NCBI GenBank assembly: GCA_903925275.1
Contig: CAIYES010000181.1
Location: forward strand, 1-60,941
Direction of reading: 5' to 3'
Length of the DNA stretch: 60,941 bases
Source of the DNA: an uncultured Bacteroidales bacterium
GTDB taxonomy: Bacteria; Bacteroidota; Bacteroidia; Bacteroidales; FEN-979
The number at the start of each line of letters is the position of its first letter. The first letter of the stretch is position 1. The translations under genes and the position numbers were made by a program. This document shows, one piece after another, positions 43,162-52,500 of this stretch. Below the pieces are notes generated by a model that saw only the letters and a list, made by a program, of their open reading frames with translations, made no database searches and was not told the DNA's origin.

Positions 43162-45893
43162 AACAAGGCATTGGCTACAGCAGCGGCGGTTGGAACCAAC
43201 CCGATCTCACCGATGCCTTTGGCTCCGTATGGGCCAACGGGGTCGGCCACCTCAACTCCTATTACTTCGATTTCCGGTGTATGTTGGGCATTCAAGACTC
43301 CGCAATCGGATAAGTTCGCGCTAACCAGCCGGCTCTTATTCATCGGCAGATCTTCGGTAAGGGCATAGCCCAGACCCATGTGCACCGCTCCCTGGATCTG
43401 TCCCTCAAACAACATAGGATTCATGATCTTACCTGCATCATGGGCAGCATAAACCTTTTCAATTTCACCTTTTTCATCGAGTACGACAAGTTGAGCTGCA
43501 TATCCATACGAATAATGGGTGACAACTTTCTCAACATCTGCACCGGGTTTGGTGGTCCAATCGCAATAATATTTTCCGGGATATATCTTTCCACTCAATC
43601 CTTTCAGGACATCCCGACGAACCGGTTGTTTTTCTAAGAAGGATACTTTCAGTATGTTATCCGGATTGTGATCAGCCTGTAAAGCCCTGATTTGTTCAAT
43701 ATCCCTGCAAATTGCTTTGGAAGCATCAATGATCGCATTTCCAAGCAAGGCAGTAGCCCGCGAAGATGTTGTCATGCCCGTAGGTAAGCCTGCAATCGTA
43801 TCAACCACAACATCGATCAATGATACATCAATACCGGTCTCCTGGTGAAGTGTCTGGATGGCCATGTTTTGCACTCCCTGTCCCATCTCTGTCCAGCCAT
43901 GCTCAATGCGCACCCTGCCTGCCGGTAAAACGGTAATCCTGACATCGCAAAAATCGGTCATCCCGTTCCCGACACCCGAGTTCTTTATTCCGCAGGCCAA
44001 CCCTGCATATTTTGCTGCATAAAAATGATCCTTCAGAGCAAGAAGACAGGCTTTAACACCCACACCTGCTACCAATACCTGGCCGGTTGCAGTCATTTTA
44101 CCATTCTCAAGGGCATTGTCGAACCGGAATTTCCAACGGTCGAAATTACCTTTTGTGCACAGTTCGTCGATGCAGCTTTCCAAAGCAAAGGCAACCTGGT
44201 TGGCGCCAAAGCCACGCATGGCCCCCGACGGGATGTTGTTGGTGTAAACAGTCAGTGATTCAACATCCACCGAAGTAATATGATATCCGCCACAGGCATG
44301 GCCTGCCACGCGCTCCATCACCTTGGTGCCTACCGAGGCATATGCGCCGGTATCGCCGATTGCGTTCAGTTGCAATGCCGTAAGGATACCCTTGTCATCA
44401 CAGGCCAGCGAAATATCCATCCATACTGGATGACGCTTGGGGTGCATCGCGATCGATTCTTCCCGCGAGAGGTGCAGCTTCACCGGTTGTTGAAGGAGAA
44501 AAGCAAAAAGGGACGCATGCCCCTGAACAGTCATATCCTCGCGCCCCCCGAAGCCTCCGCCACATGGCACCAGGGTTACACGTACCTGGTCTTCATCCAG
44601 TCCAAGCAATGAAGCCACCTGCCGCTGATCGACATAGATGCCTTGTCCCTGGCTGTAGAGATGGATTCCTTTTTCAGCCGGTAGCGCCAGTGCAGCCTCG
44701 GTTTCCAGGAAAGCGTGTTCAATGCGCTGTGTTTCATAAATCCCAGAGGTCAGATAAGTTGAATGGTTAAAAACTTCACCAACAGGATCCCCCCTGCGAA
44801 CCACGCATTTTTCCAGGAGGTTTGATTTCCCGGGATGTACCTGAGCCGAACCTGGTGTAAGGGCCGATTTTGTGTCCGATACAGGCTCAAGTACTTCATA
44901 TTCAACCCGGATCAACTTTGCAGCCCTGCGTGCCCGATTTTCATCAACTGCCACCACTCCCGCGATAACATCGCCGATGTACCGTGTAATTTCCCCCGGG
45001 GAGATCATCAACGGCCAATCATTGAAAATAAGTCCGGTAAAACGCTCTCCGGGAATATCGGATGCTGTGAAAATCCTGACCACCCCATCTGCTTTTAATG
45101 CCTCCGAAATGTCAATTGAAACAACCCTGGCACGTGGATGATCACTGAATCGAAGGGCACCGTGCAACATCCCATTGACCTGCATATCATTGATAAATTC
45201 ACGTTTCCCTATAGCGGTTTCATACGCTTCATATTTTGCCAGCGATTCACCGATTCCTGCCGGTAACACGAAGGGATTATCTTCAATGTTGGCAGAACCA
45301 TGCACAGTGGCTGCTGCTGCCGGATGTTTTTCCCCTTGTGAAGGACCTGGTCCGGTGGCTAACAATGAAATTTCCTGTATTGTTTGCGGCTGTCCGGTGT
45401 ATTCGCTTTGTGAGATAAGTGTCGGTGAAGAAGGTTCGCGAAGGTTTTTCAGTGCGGTTTCGATGGCATCGACAATTTTCACATAGCCTGTACACCGGCA
45501 AAGGTTCAGGTTGATTGCTTTTTTGATCTGTTCCCGGTTAGGATTGGGATTTTCCTGAAACAACACTTTTGTGCGCATAATCAACCCCGGAGTGCAAAAC
45601 CCGCACTGCACTGCACCTTTTTCAATGTATGCCATGGCAATGACGTCGCGCACTTCCCCAGGAATGCCCTCCATGGTTATGACCTGGGCACCATCCAAGA
45701 ATTTCATCTTCCGGGTACAGGATAATTTTGCTTTACCATTGAGCTCAACCATGCAGGCACCACAGGCCGCCTGGCCCGAGCAACCGTCTTTGACGGATGT
45801 AATTCCTGCTGTCTCCCGCAGATAATGCAGCAACGTCAGGCTTTCGTCTCCGGTGTACTCAATTTTCCGGTGATTCAGGGTAAATGCAACCAT
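43116..45893 (-). CDS. Selenium-dependent molybdenum hydroxylase (xanthine dehydrogenase-like, no FAD domain)
   Basis: A 925-residue protein. Two [2Fe-2S] clusters occupy residues 1-155 (CSGQAACGAC; QCGFCTPGL ... LCRCTGY). A linker at 155-205 lacks any FAD domain, and the molybdopterin domain follows. Purine-site residues appear as FGGRED (Glu) and VMERVAGH (Arg); GAMRGFG and AKGIGEIGL are also present. It fits the Se-dependent molybdenum hydroxylase 1 group (TIGR03311 type). Electron transfer would need another FAD/Fe-S protein; YgfK is encoded in the same half-cluster. Selenium use is known for the group, not shown by this sequence. Confidence 0.9.
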   Translation of the reverse strand: MVAFTLNHRKIEYTGDESLTLLHYLRETAGITSVKDGCSGQAACGACMVELNGKAKLSCTRKMKFLDGAQVITMEGIPGEVRDVIAMAYIEKGAVQCGFCTPGLIMRTKVLFQENPNPNREQIKKAINLNLCRCTGYVKIVDAIETALKNLREPSSPTLISQSEYTGQPQTIQEISLLATGPGPSQGEKHPAAAATVHGSANIEDNPFVLPAGIGESLAKYEAYETAIGKREFINDMQVNGMLHGALRFSDHPRARVVSIDISEALKADGVVRIFTASDIPGERFTGLIFNDWPLMISPGEITRYIGDVIAGVVAVDENRARRAAKLIRVEYEVLEPVSDTKSALTPGSAQVHPGKSNLLEKCVVRRGDPVGEVFNHSTYLTSGIYETQRIEHAFLETEAALALPAEKGIHLYSQGQGIYVDQRQVASLLGLDEDQVRVTLVPCGGGFGGREDMTVQGHASLFAFLLQQPVKLHLSREESIAMHPKRHPVWMDISLACDDKGILTALQLNAIGDTGAYASVGTKVMERVAGHACGGYHITSVDVESLTVYTNNIPSGAMRGFGANQVAFALESCIDELCTKGNFDRWKFRFDNALENGKMTATGQVLVAGVGVKACLLALKDHFYAAKYAGLACGIKNSGVGNGMTDFCDVRITVLPAGRVRIEHGWTEMGQGVQNMAIQTLHQETGIDVSLIDVVVDTIAGLPTGMTTSSRATALLGNAIIDASKAICRDIEQIRALQADHNPDNILKVSFLEKQPVRRDVLKGLSGKIYPGKYYCDWTTKPGADVEKVVTHYSYGYAAQLVVLDEKGEIEKVYAAHDAGKIMNPMLFEGQIQGAVHMGLGYALTEDLPMNKSRLVSANLSDCGVLNAQHTPEIEVIGVEVADPVGPYGAKGIGEIGLVPTAAAVANALFQFDGIRRKRLPMKR

Positions 45894-45919
45894 GTATAAA
45901 TTTGTTTGATAAGCATTTT

Positions 45920-46273
45920 TTATCTTTTCTCAAACACATAGTCCGTAATGGTGAATGCATCGCTTCCTCCACTGCTTGATGTTATCAGGGTGTATCCCTT
46001 GTTTTTTAGCTCCTTTAAGGCTGAGGCAATTTTCAGCACATTATTCTCTTGTGTTTTCGGTCTCATAACTTCAAGTTCGGTCATTTTAAGAATCTCGTTC
46101 CCGTCCGAAATAATAATTTTGGATGCATACATGGAATTTACGGACTCGAAAGTCCGGACAAGAATCAGACTTTCCTCACCGGAGCCCGATTTGAAAGACA
46201 TCAGCACAAATATCAAGCTAACAATTGATGTAGCTATAAGACTGGTAATGACTGTTTTTTTCATGGTTTTCAA
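45920..46273 (-). CDS. Small membrane-anchored or exported protein, unknown
   Basis: A 117-residue protein with one N-terminal hydrophobic segment (IATSIVSLIFVLMSF). The rest alternates strands and helices and closes with NKGYTLITSSSGGSDAFTITDYVFEK, a pattern reminiscent of DUF4177-like small domains. It stands between two enzymes of the purine cluster on the same strand, but is preceded by a repeat-filled gap, so a functional link is not clear. Confidence 0.65.
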   Translation of the reverse strand: MKTMKKTVITSLIATSIVSLIFVLMSFKSGSGEESLILVRTFESVNSMYASKIIISDGNEILKMTELEVMRPKTQENNVLKIASALKELKNKGYTLITSSSGGSDAFTITDYVFEKR

Positions 46274-46609
46274 ATTTTAATATTGGTTTTTAGTTGGTTT
46301 GCCCTTATTAATATACTATGAACGGGATAAATTTATGCATTTTGATTTAAGCATATTGATTAACGATAGACCGGCCATACTCACTATAGCTCTGAAAGAG
46401 CTAAATCTGAATAACCATGGGCATTGCCCATGATAATTATAACGATTACCAAATCAGCCCCGAAGGGGTTAAATCTCATCATTTGTATCGAAATATTCAA
46501 CCCCTTCTGGGCTGTGGTTTTTCACCATGCTAAACCGAGGGTTTCTCCCACGGTTATTGATATTTAGCCACTTCGCGGCAACGCTGTTACTCATTTTGAA
46601 AGTACTAAC
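46274..46609. repeat. Bacteroidota multi-hairpin intergenic repeat element
   Basis: The core is at about 46381-46600. Successive hairpins: TAGCTCT/AGAGCTA (46387-46403), CATGGGC/GCCCATG (46416-46432), CCCC/GGGG in AGCCCCGAAGGGGTT (46458-46468), and AACCGAGGG paired with CCCACGGTT with one mismatch (near 46535-46557). This resembles the dispersed intergenic repeats seen in many Bacteroidota genomes. I see no gene in it. It splits the leftward half-cluster. Confidence 0.7.
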
Positions 46610-47899
46610 TTATCCCGTTTTATGTATAGCATCAACAGCTGGATAATCCTTCATCATACGTTCAACCACATGAATATCCGGCTCAACCGGCTCGGGTATC
46701 TTTATGGATGTCTGAACCGCCGAAAGGTCTTTCAGCCCGCTTCCGGTAAGCAACACCACATTTATTGATCCGGGAAGAATCAACCCTCCGCGCCGGTATT
46801 TCATCATGCCGGCAAAGGCAGCAGCAGCAGCGGGTTCACAAAAAATTCCGGTGGACCGGGCAAGTTGCTGCGATGCCAGCAATATTTCCTGATCAGAAAC
46901 TGAAATATATTCCCCGTCATATTCTTTGATATAATTAGCAGTCATATGGTAACAACGCGGAACATCCACAGAAATCGAATCGGCGATTGTCCTGGAGGCG
47001 GATGAGACGAATGCTTCGCGATCCAGGTTATTGATCAGGTTTTTGCTTCCCTGAGCCTGAACGGCAACTAATAATGGCATACGTTCGATAATCCCAAGTT
47101 TCAGCAGATCTTCAAACCCCTTGCAAACACCGGAAAAGATAACGCCATCTCCCACCGGGATAAAAATGCGGTCGGGAACCTTGTGACCAAGTTGCATAAA
47201 AAGTTCGAACGAAACTGTCTTTTTTCCCTCGATGGTCAGTGGATTGTAAGCAGTATTCCGGTTGTACCAGCCATATTTTCGGGTTAATTTAATACTCAGA
47301 TCAAACGCATCATCATAGGTGCCTTTAACCGGGATCAGGGTAGCGCCGTACATCAGGATTTGCGTGAGTTTTGCAAGTGGTGCTGCAGCCGGAACAACAA
47401 TGATTGCCCGTTGCCCCTGGGCGGCACAGATCCCTGCAAGGGAAGAGCCTGCATTGCCAGTGGAGGCAGCAATCAGCGTTCCGATATTGTTTTCGCCCGC
47501 CCATGCCGAAACAAGAGCAGAGGCGCGATCCTTGAACGAAAAGGTAGGATTTTGAGAATCATCCTTCAGGTATAGTCCGAAATCCGGGTCATCCTTTTCC
47601 AACCATAATCGATGATCAATACGGTAAAGCGGAGTATTGCCAATTCTCAGGTTTGGCCAGAACCTGTTACCTGATATTGGAAGCAACGGTACGAAATGAT
47701 CTTCCATCAAAGACTGAAAAAGCTTCTCAGTAGTGTGCCTGCTAATGATCCCGGCATATTCATAGATGGTTTTTAATACCCCCTTGGGAGGCAAATCGGG
47801 TTGGTTGCTCCTGTCACATGCCGGACAAAGGTAGATGATCTTATCCCCCGGATATTCCGCCTGACAATCAATGCATTCAAAGTGAAATTTTTCAGCCAT
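46610..47899 (-). CDS. Threonine synthase-like PLP enzyme with zinc ribbon
   Basis: A 429-residue fold-II PLP enzyme. The N-terminal Cys quartet (Cys9, Cys12, Cys25, Cys28) forms a zinc ribbon. The PLP lysine is Lys123 in NPTFSFKDRAS, and the phosphate loop is AASTGNAGSSLA. It is most similar to threonine synthases, which convert O-phosphohomoserine to threonine, but its place in the purine cluster suggests an elimination or lyase reaction on a ureido- or diamino-acid. The nearby PLP enzyme gene lies 75 bases upstream. Confidence 0.85.
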   Translation of the reverse strand: MAEKFHFECIDCQAEYPGDKIIYLCPACDRSNQPDLPPKGVLKTIYEYAGIISRHTTEKLFQSLMEDHFVPLLPISGNRFWPNLRIGNTPLYRIDHRLWLEKDDPDFGLYLKDDSQNPTFSFKDRASALVSAWAGENNIGTLIAASTGNAGSSLAGICAAQGQRAIIVVPAAAPLAKLTQILMYGATLIPVKGTYDDAFDLSIKLTRKYGWYNRNTAYNPLTIEGKKTVSFELFMQLGHKVPDRIFIPVGDGVIFSGVCKGFEDLLKLGIIERMPLLVAVQAQGSKNLINNLDREAFVSSASRTIADSISVDVPRCYHMTANYIKEYDGEYISVSDQEILLASQQLARSTGIFCEPAAAAAFAGMMKYRRGGLILPGSINVVLLTGSGLKDLSAVQTSIKIPEPVEPDIHVVERMMKDYPAVDAIHKTG

Positions 47900-47947
47900 T
47901 TTCCTGAAATCTGTGAAATATTACTTTCTTTTTCAGTCAGCATATAG

Positions 47948-47967
47948 CAGTTGGTTAAAGCCAACTG
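47948..47967. repeat. Small intergenic palindrome
   Basis: CAGTTGG and CCAACTG pair perfectly around TTAAAG. The element lies in the 75-base gap between the two PLP enzyme genes. Similar AGTTGGCTTT-type palindromes are frequent in Bacteroidota intergenic DNA. No T-run, so not a simple terminator. Confidence 0.5.
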
Positions 47968-47974
47968 AAAACAT

Positions 47975-49447
47975 TTATTTTAACAGTCCTGTCTGCTCAT
48001 TGAACTCATTGATCAGTTCATCCCAACGGGCAGGCTGGCTGAATATCTGCGGCCAGATATGCCGGTCGTTCCATAACCGGCGAAGATCCTCCACATCTTT
48101 GCCCTGCTGTTCTATCCAGGTAAAATATTTCAGGTTATGGATCGCCTTTCTGTCGTTATACCCAAGTTCTTTCATATATGCCGGAGATGTTCCCATCATA
48201 CATTTTTCGTGATCCCGGGCTGCCTGCAGCAATGAATAGGGGCCACGCTCTGCAGCAAGCTCTTCCAGCCTCGACCCGTACATTTGCGCTGAATCAGTAG
48301 CGATGGTGATCAAAATATCCTCACAGGTGAATTCAAAATGTTTTGCTGTCTTGATGGCCGATATGATGTTCCCGATGCCGGAAATACCAATTGTGTCAAG
48401 CAGGGAAATAAGTTCCACATCGATTCCGCTTGCTGCCAGATATTCATGACCCTCCTTTTCGTTGAAAAGACGCAAAAGACGCATGCAATCTTCATCATCG
48501 ATGGCTGTCACCACATCGGTATTCCTGACATTGTGTATCCAGGGAACATGTTTGTCGCCGATCCCTTCGATCCTGTGGCCGCCAAAACCGTTATGCAGCA
48601 ATGTAGGACATTGCAATGCTTCCGAAGCTACTACTTTGATAAAGGGGAACCTGGTCCGCAGGTAATCACCGGCGGCAATGGTCCCCGCCGAACCGGTAGC
48701 AGAAATATAGGCTGCAAATTGCGCGCTCTTCCCGCCAGCGATCCTGAAAGCCTCTTCAATGGCATGACCAGTGACCTCATAATGCCAGCAAGAGTTGCCA
48801 AACTCCTCAAACTGGTTAAAGATCATGCAATCCTCGCGTGTACGGCGGATCTCCCAGCATTTGTCATAGATCTCCTTTACATTCGACTCGCATCCCGGGG
48901 TGGCGATCACTTCGGCTCCGATCTCTTTGAGCCATGCAAAACGTTCACGGCTCATCTCTTCCGGGAGGATGGCCACTGCTGTAACATCCATGAGGTAGGA
49001 ATCGAACGCCCCGCCACGGCAATAGTTTCCGGTGGATGGCCACACAGCTTTATGGTAGGTGGGGTCGAAACCGCCGGTGATGATGGATGGGGCCAGGCAT
49101 CCGTATGCTGCGCCTACCTTGTGCGCCCCGGTCGGGAACCATTTGCCGAGCATCACAAGAATGCGGGCGTCAACACCGGTGAGCGCCTTTGGAAGCTCAA
49201 TGAAATTCGGAGCCCCGTATAAACCACCAAAAGCTTTTGGTTCATTTTTCCATGTCAGCCGGAACAAATTGAGGGGATGAAGGTCCCACAAACCAATGTT
49301 CTTCAATTTATCTATAATGTTTTCCGGGATCAGCTCCGGGTTTTGCATCTGTGAGAAAGTCGGCAGGATAATGCCCTTCTGACGATAACGGTCAATGGCT
49401 TTCTTTAAAATACCGGGATTGGTGATGTGGTCGATGATTGGGATCAT
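47975..49447 (-). CDS. Fold-II PLP-dependent enzyme (cysteine synthase-like beta family)
   Basis: A 490-residue fold-II PLP enzyme. The PLP lysine is Lys110 in PTGAHKVGAAYG; the phosphate loop is ATGSAGTIAAG, and the Ser/Thr near the end (ATDSAQMYGSR) holds the ring nitrogen. NCBI-type annotation of relatives is a generic PLP-dependent beta subunit; the substrate is unknown. It is not YgeX: YgeX is about 400 residues with a different lysine context. Its place next to YgfK and the threonine synthase-like gene points to a role in the last steps of purine breakdown. Confidence 0.85.
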   Translation of the reverse strand: MIPIIDHITNPGILKKAIDRYRQKGIILPTFSQMQNPELIPENIIDKLKNIGLWDLHPLNLFRLTWKNEPKAFGGLYGAPNFIELPKALTGVDARILVMLGKWFPTGAHKVGAAYGCLAPSIITGGFDPTYHKAVWPSTGNYCRGGAFDSYLMDVTAVAILPEEMSRERFAWLKEIGAEVIATPGCESNVKEIYDKCWEIRRTREDCMIFNQFEEFGNSCWHYEVTGHAIEEAFRIAGGKSAQFAAYISATGSAGTIAAGDYLRTRFPFIKVVASEALQCPTLLHNGFGGHRIEGIGDKHVPWIHNVRNTDVVTAIDDEDCMRLLRLFNEKEGHEYLAASGIDVELISLLDTIGISGIGNIISAIKTAKHFEFTCEDILITIATDSAQMYGSRLEELAAERGPYSLLQAARDHEKCMMGTSPAYMKELGYNDRKAIHNLKYFTWIEQQGKDVEDLRRLWNDRHIWPQIFSQPARWDELINEFNEQTGLLK

Positions 49448-49561
49448 ATAGTGAGGATTTACGATTTATGATTTGCCGGATCTTTTCCGTTTCATTTGCT
49501 GTATGGAATTGATGCCGGGGAGTCTTTAATTAACAATATGAAAAAATCAAGTTTACCGACC

Positions 49562-52500
49562 CTACAGGGTTAGCTGCAAGGCACCTTTCATGACAATGCT
49601 CATCTCCGCTGCAAATGAAAAGCGGACCTCCCTGACACAGGGTGTAAGAAATCTGACCTCAATGAGGCTGAAATCGTCAGGGCGGATAACAGCCTGTACC
49701 TGGTTTGTTTCATAGATATACCTGTCTCCGGTTAAACTCAGGGTTCTGATGTTATCCTTCTCCTTATAGATCAATACCTGCTTTTCCGGAAGTTTACTCA
49801 GGAAAAAACCGGTGCCCTCTTCATTCAACGTTTTCACCGAAAGGCATAACCCAGGTTTATCGGCAAAAGGCCTTCCGCTGGTTGGACAAAATGTGGTACA
49901 GTTGCCACATTCATTGCACAGATCCCGGATATTCAGGATTTGAAATGGCTGATCAACCTTGAATATCACATCATTTATTAAGTTTGTTGAACCATCTTCC
50001 ATTAATACTGCCTTCTGCAGATTATAACTCACCGGTTCGATCGAAAAAGCGAAATTAGCCAGGTTGGGGCAAACTGTGGCGCAAACATTGCAGATTTCAT
50101 CACAAAGCAAACAACGCGAAGCCTCTGTTTGAGCATCCTTTGCAGTCAGGGAAGGGATAACCAGCTTAAAATTGCGTCGTTGATCGAATGGTATTTCGGC
50201 CGGGCTATGCCCGTATTCTCTGGTTGCTTTACGCCGCAGCAGGTCATTGAATTCGAAATCCTTGACTTTGGATCGGGACGGAAGCACTTTTCCCATGCCC
50301 TCCTCCCCTGCAGTGAGGACATGCGACGGGGGTAGGATATCCGCAATGATCTCTATGGCAGCCTTGCGTCCGTCGGCAATCGCATTGATGGCCGTGGAGG
50401 CACCCCTCAAAGCATCGCCTCCGATGAATAATCCCGGAATTTGGGTTCTGTAATGGCCGGGATCAGTTCTGAGTTTGTCCTGTTCCAGGAAATCGATGGC
50501 CAATTGCTGACCAATGGCAGGGATAATGGTGTCGCATAAGATTTCAAATTCCGAATCAGGGATGGCAACGGGAATGGCCCTGCCATCCTTTCCTTTCAAC
50601 GCAAGAATATTTCGCTCGCAAACAAGGGAACTTACGTGGCCGTCGACTGTGCAAATACGTTTTGGGCTGATGAGTTCAATGATGTTGATCCCTTCATTCC
50701 TTACCGCTTCGATCTCTCCCCGGTCGGCCGGCATCTCACTGATGGTACGGCGGTAGGCAATGGTTACGCTGCCCTTTTCACCCACCAGTCTGTAAGCAGT
50801 TCGTGCCGCATCCATGGCGGTGTTCCCTCCACCGATGATCACTACCCGGTTGCCCAATACGTGTTTATTGTTTTGTTTAACACCAGATAAAAACTCCAGC
50901 GGATCGATCACCCCTGGAGATTCCACTCCTTCGATCTCCGGTTTCACCGATTGCTGAGCCCCTGCCGCCAGGAACACTGCATCATAATCGCTCATCAGGT
51001 CATTAAATCCTGCCTGGTCTATCGGATGGTTTTCATGAAGGTGAACCCCTGATGCCAGAATTCGCCGGATATCGGTTTCAATGGCTTTATCGGTAAGCCG
51101 GAACGATGGAATGGCAGCCGATACCATCCCCCCGGCAAGGTTCTTCTGTTCAAAAACATCCACCTCAAATCCTGCCTGGCGCAGGAACCATGCACAGGAT
51201 AAACCGGCGGGGCCGGCGCCGATTATGGCGACTCTTACAGGGCTCCTCCCACGGCTCCCCTCCTCTGGCATATGAAACGCTGGGGGTGGGGGATTTTCCG
51301 CCACAAACCGCTTGATTTCGCGGATGTGAATTGCTTCATCATAATTGATCCTGGTACATTTCAACTGGCACAAATGGTCACAAACCATGCCGGTTACCGT
51401 GGGAAACGGGTTGGTTCTGAAGATGGTGTTATATGCAGCTGGAATATCGCCCTGTGAGGTGTGATGCATATATTCCGGGATTTCCTGATTTGTGGGGCAG
51501 GTATCGGAGCAAGGTGCATGGATGCAATCAAACCAGCCCAGGTGTCGGGTGGTTTTAATTGATTGATCCGACAGCGCCCTCTTTTGGTAGGCGGGATTTT
51601 CAGCTACACGGTGTGCATAGCTGTTCAGGTTATGCAAAGCGGCGGTTGTAACCTGGGCAGTCGAACTGACCGGCAATCCGGCAACCCCCAGAACATATTC
51701 ATCAATAGTGTCTGCATTCTTCAAAGTAAATTCCTTGCGGAGGTTCCCGATGTATTGACACAACCGGCCATACCCGCCGGGTTTCAGCAGGTCGCTGCAA
51801 ACCGTTACCGGTTTCATGCCTGAGGCAATGACATCGCCAATGTTGAAGCAGTCAACCCCTCCTGAAAAGGATATATCAAGCTGGCCTTTCATATCATTTT
51901 GCAGCTTTCTGGCGAGGTTGATGCTGACAGGATGCAGCGCACGTCCACTCAAATACATCATGCTTTCCGATGGACTGAAAATCGCTTTATTGTTAATGCT
52001 TTCAAGCGTATTGGTAAGTTTTACGCCAAATTGCAGTCCGTTTTCAGCAGAGACAGTCATGAGCCTTTCCACGATTTTCAGGGCATCGGGGTACTTAAGA
52101 TCATGTTCAAACGCCGTGTCGGGCACCACAGTAGCAAAACCCAGTTTAGTGTTGAGTATGCTGTGCAGTTCATCGGCGCCAAGCAGGGTAGGATTCAACT
52201 TGATGGTTGTGTGCAATTTCTTATCTCTGATCAGGTAAAGTCCGATTTTTTCAATCTCATCGGGAGGACACCCGTGCATGGTGCTGAGGGTGACGTGATC
52301 CGAGATCAGCGACGGGATGTCAATCGTATCAATAGCCGGGTAGAAGGCACGGATGGAATTTTTCGCACTTTCCAGTTCTGAACTACAATCGTCCATCCGG
52401 TCGAAAAACCATTGAACATTGTCATTCATGATCCCTTCAAGGTTGTAGCCAACACTCATGTTAAACAATGTTCCGCATGTTCCGGCGAAACCAAGTTCCC

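Noticed and set aside
47975..49447. Calling the 490-residue PLP enzyme YgeX
   Set aside because: Length, lysine context (PTGAHK) and overall text differ from diaminopropionate ammonia-lyase.
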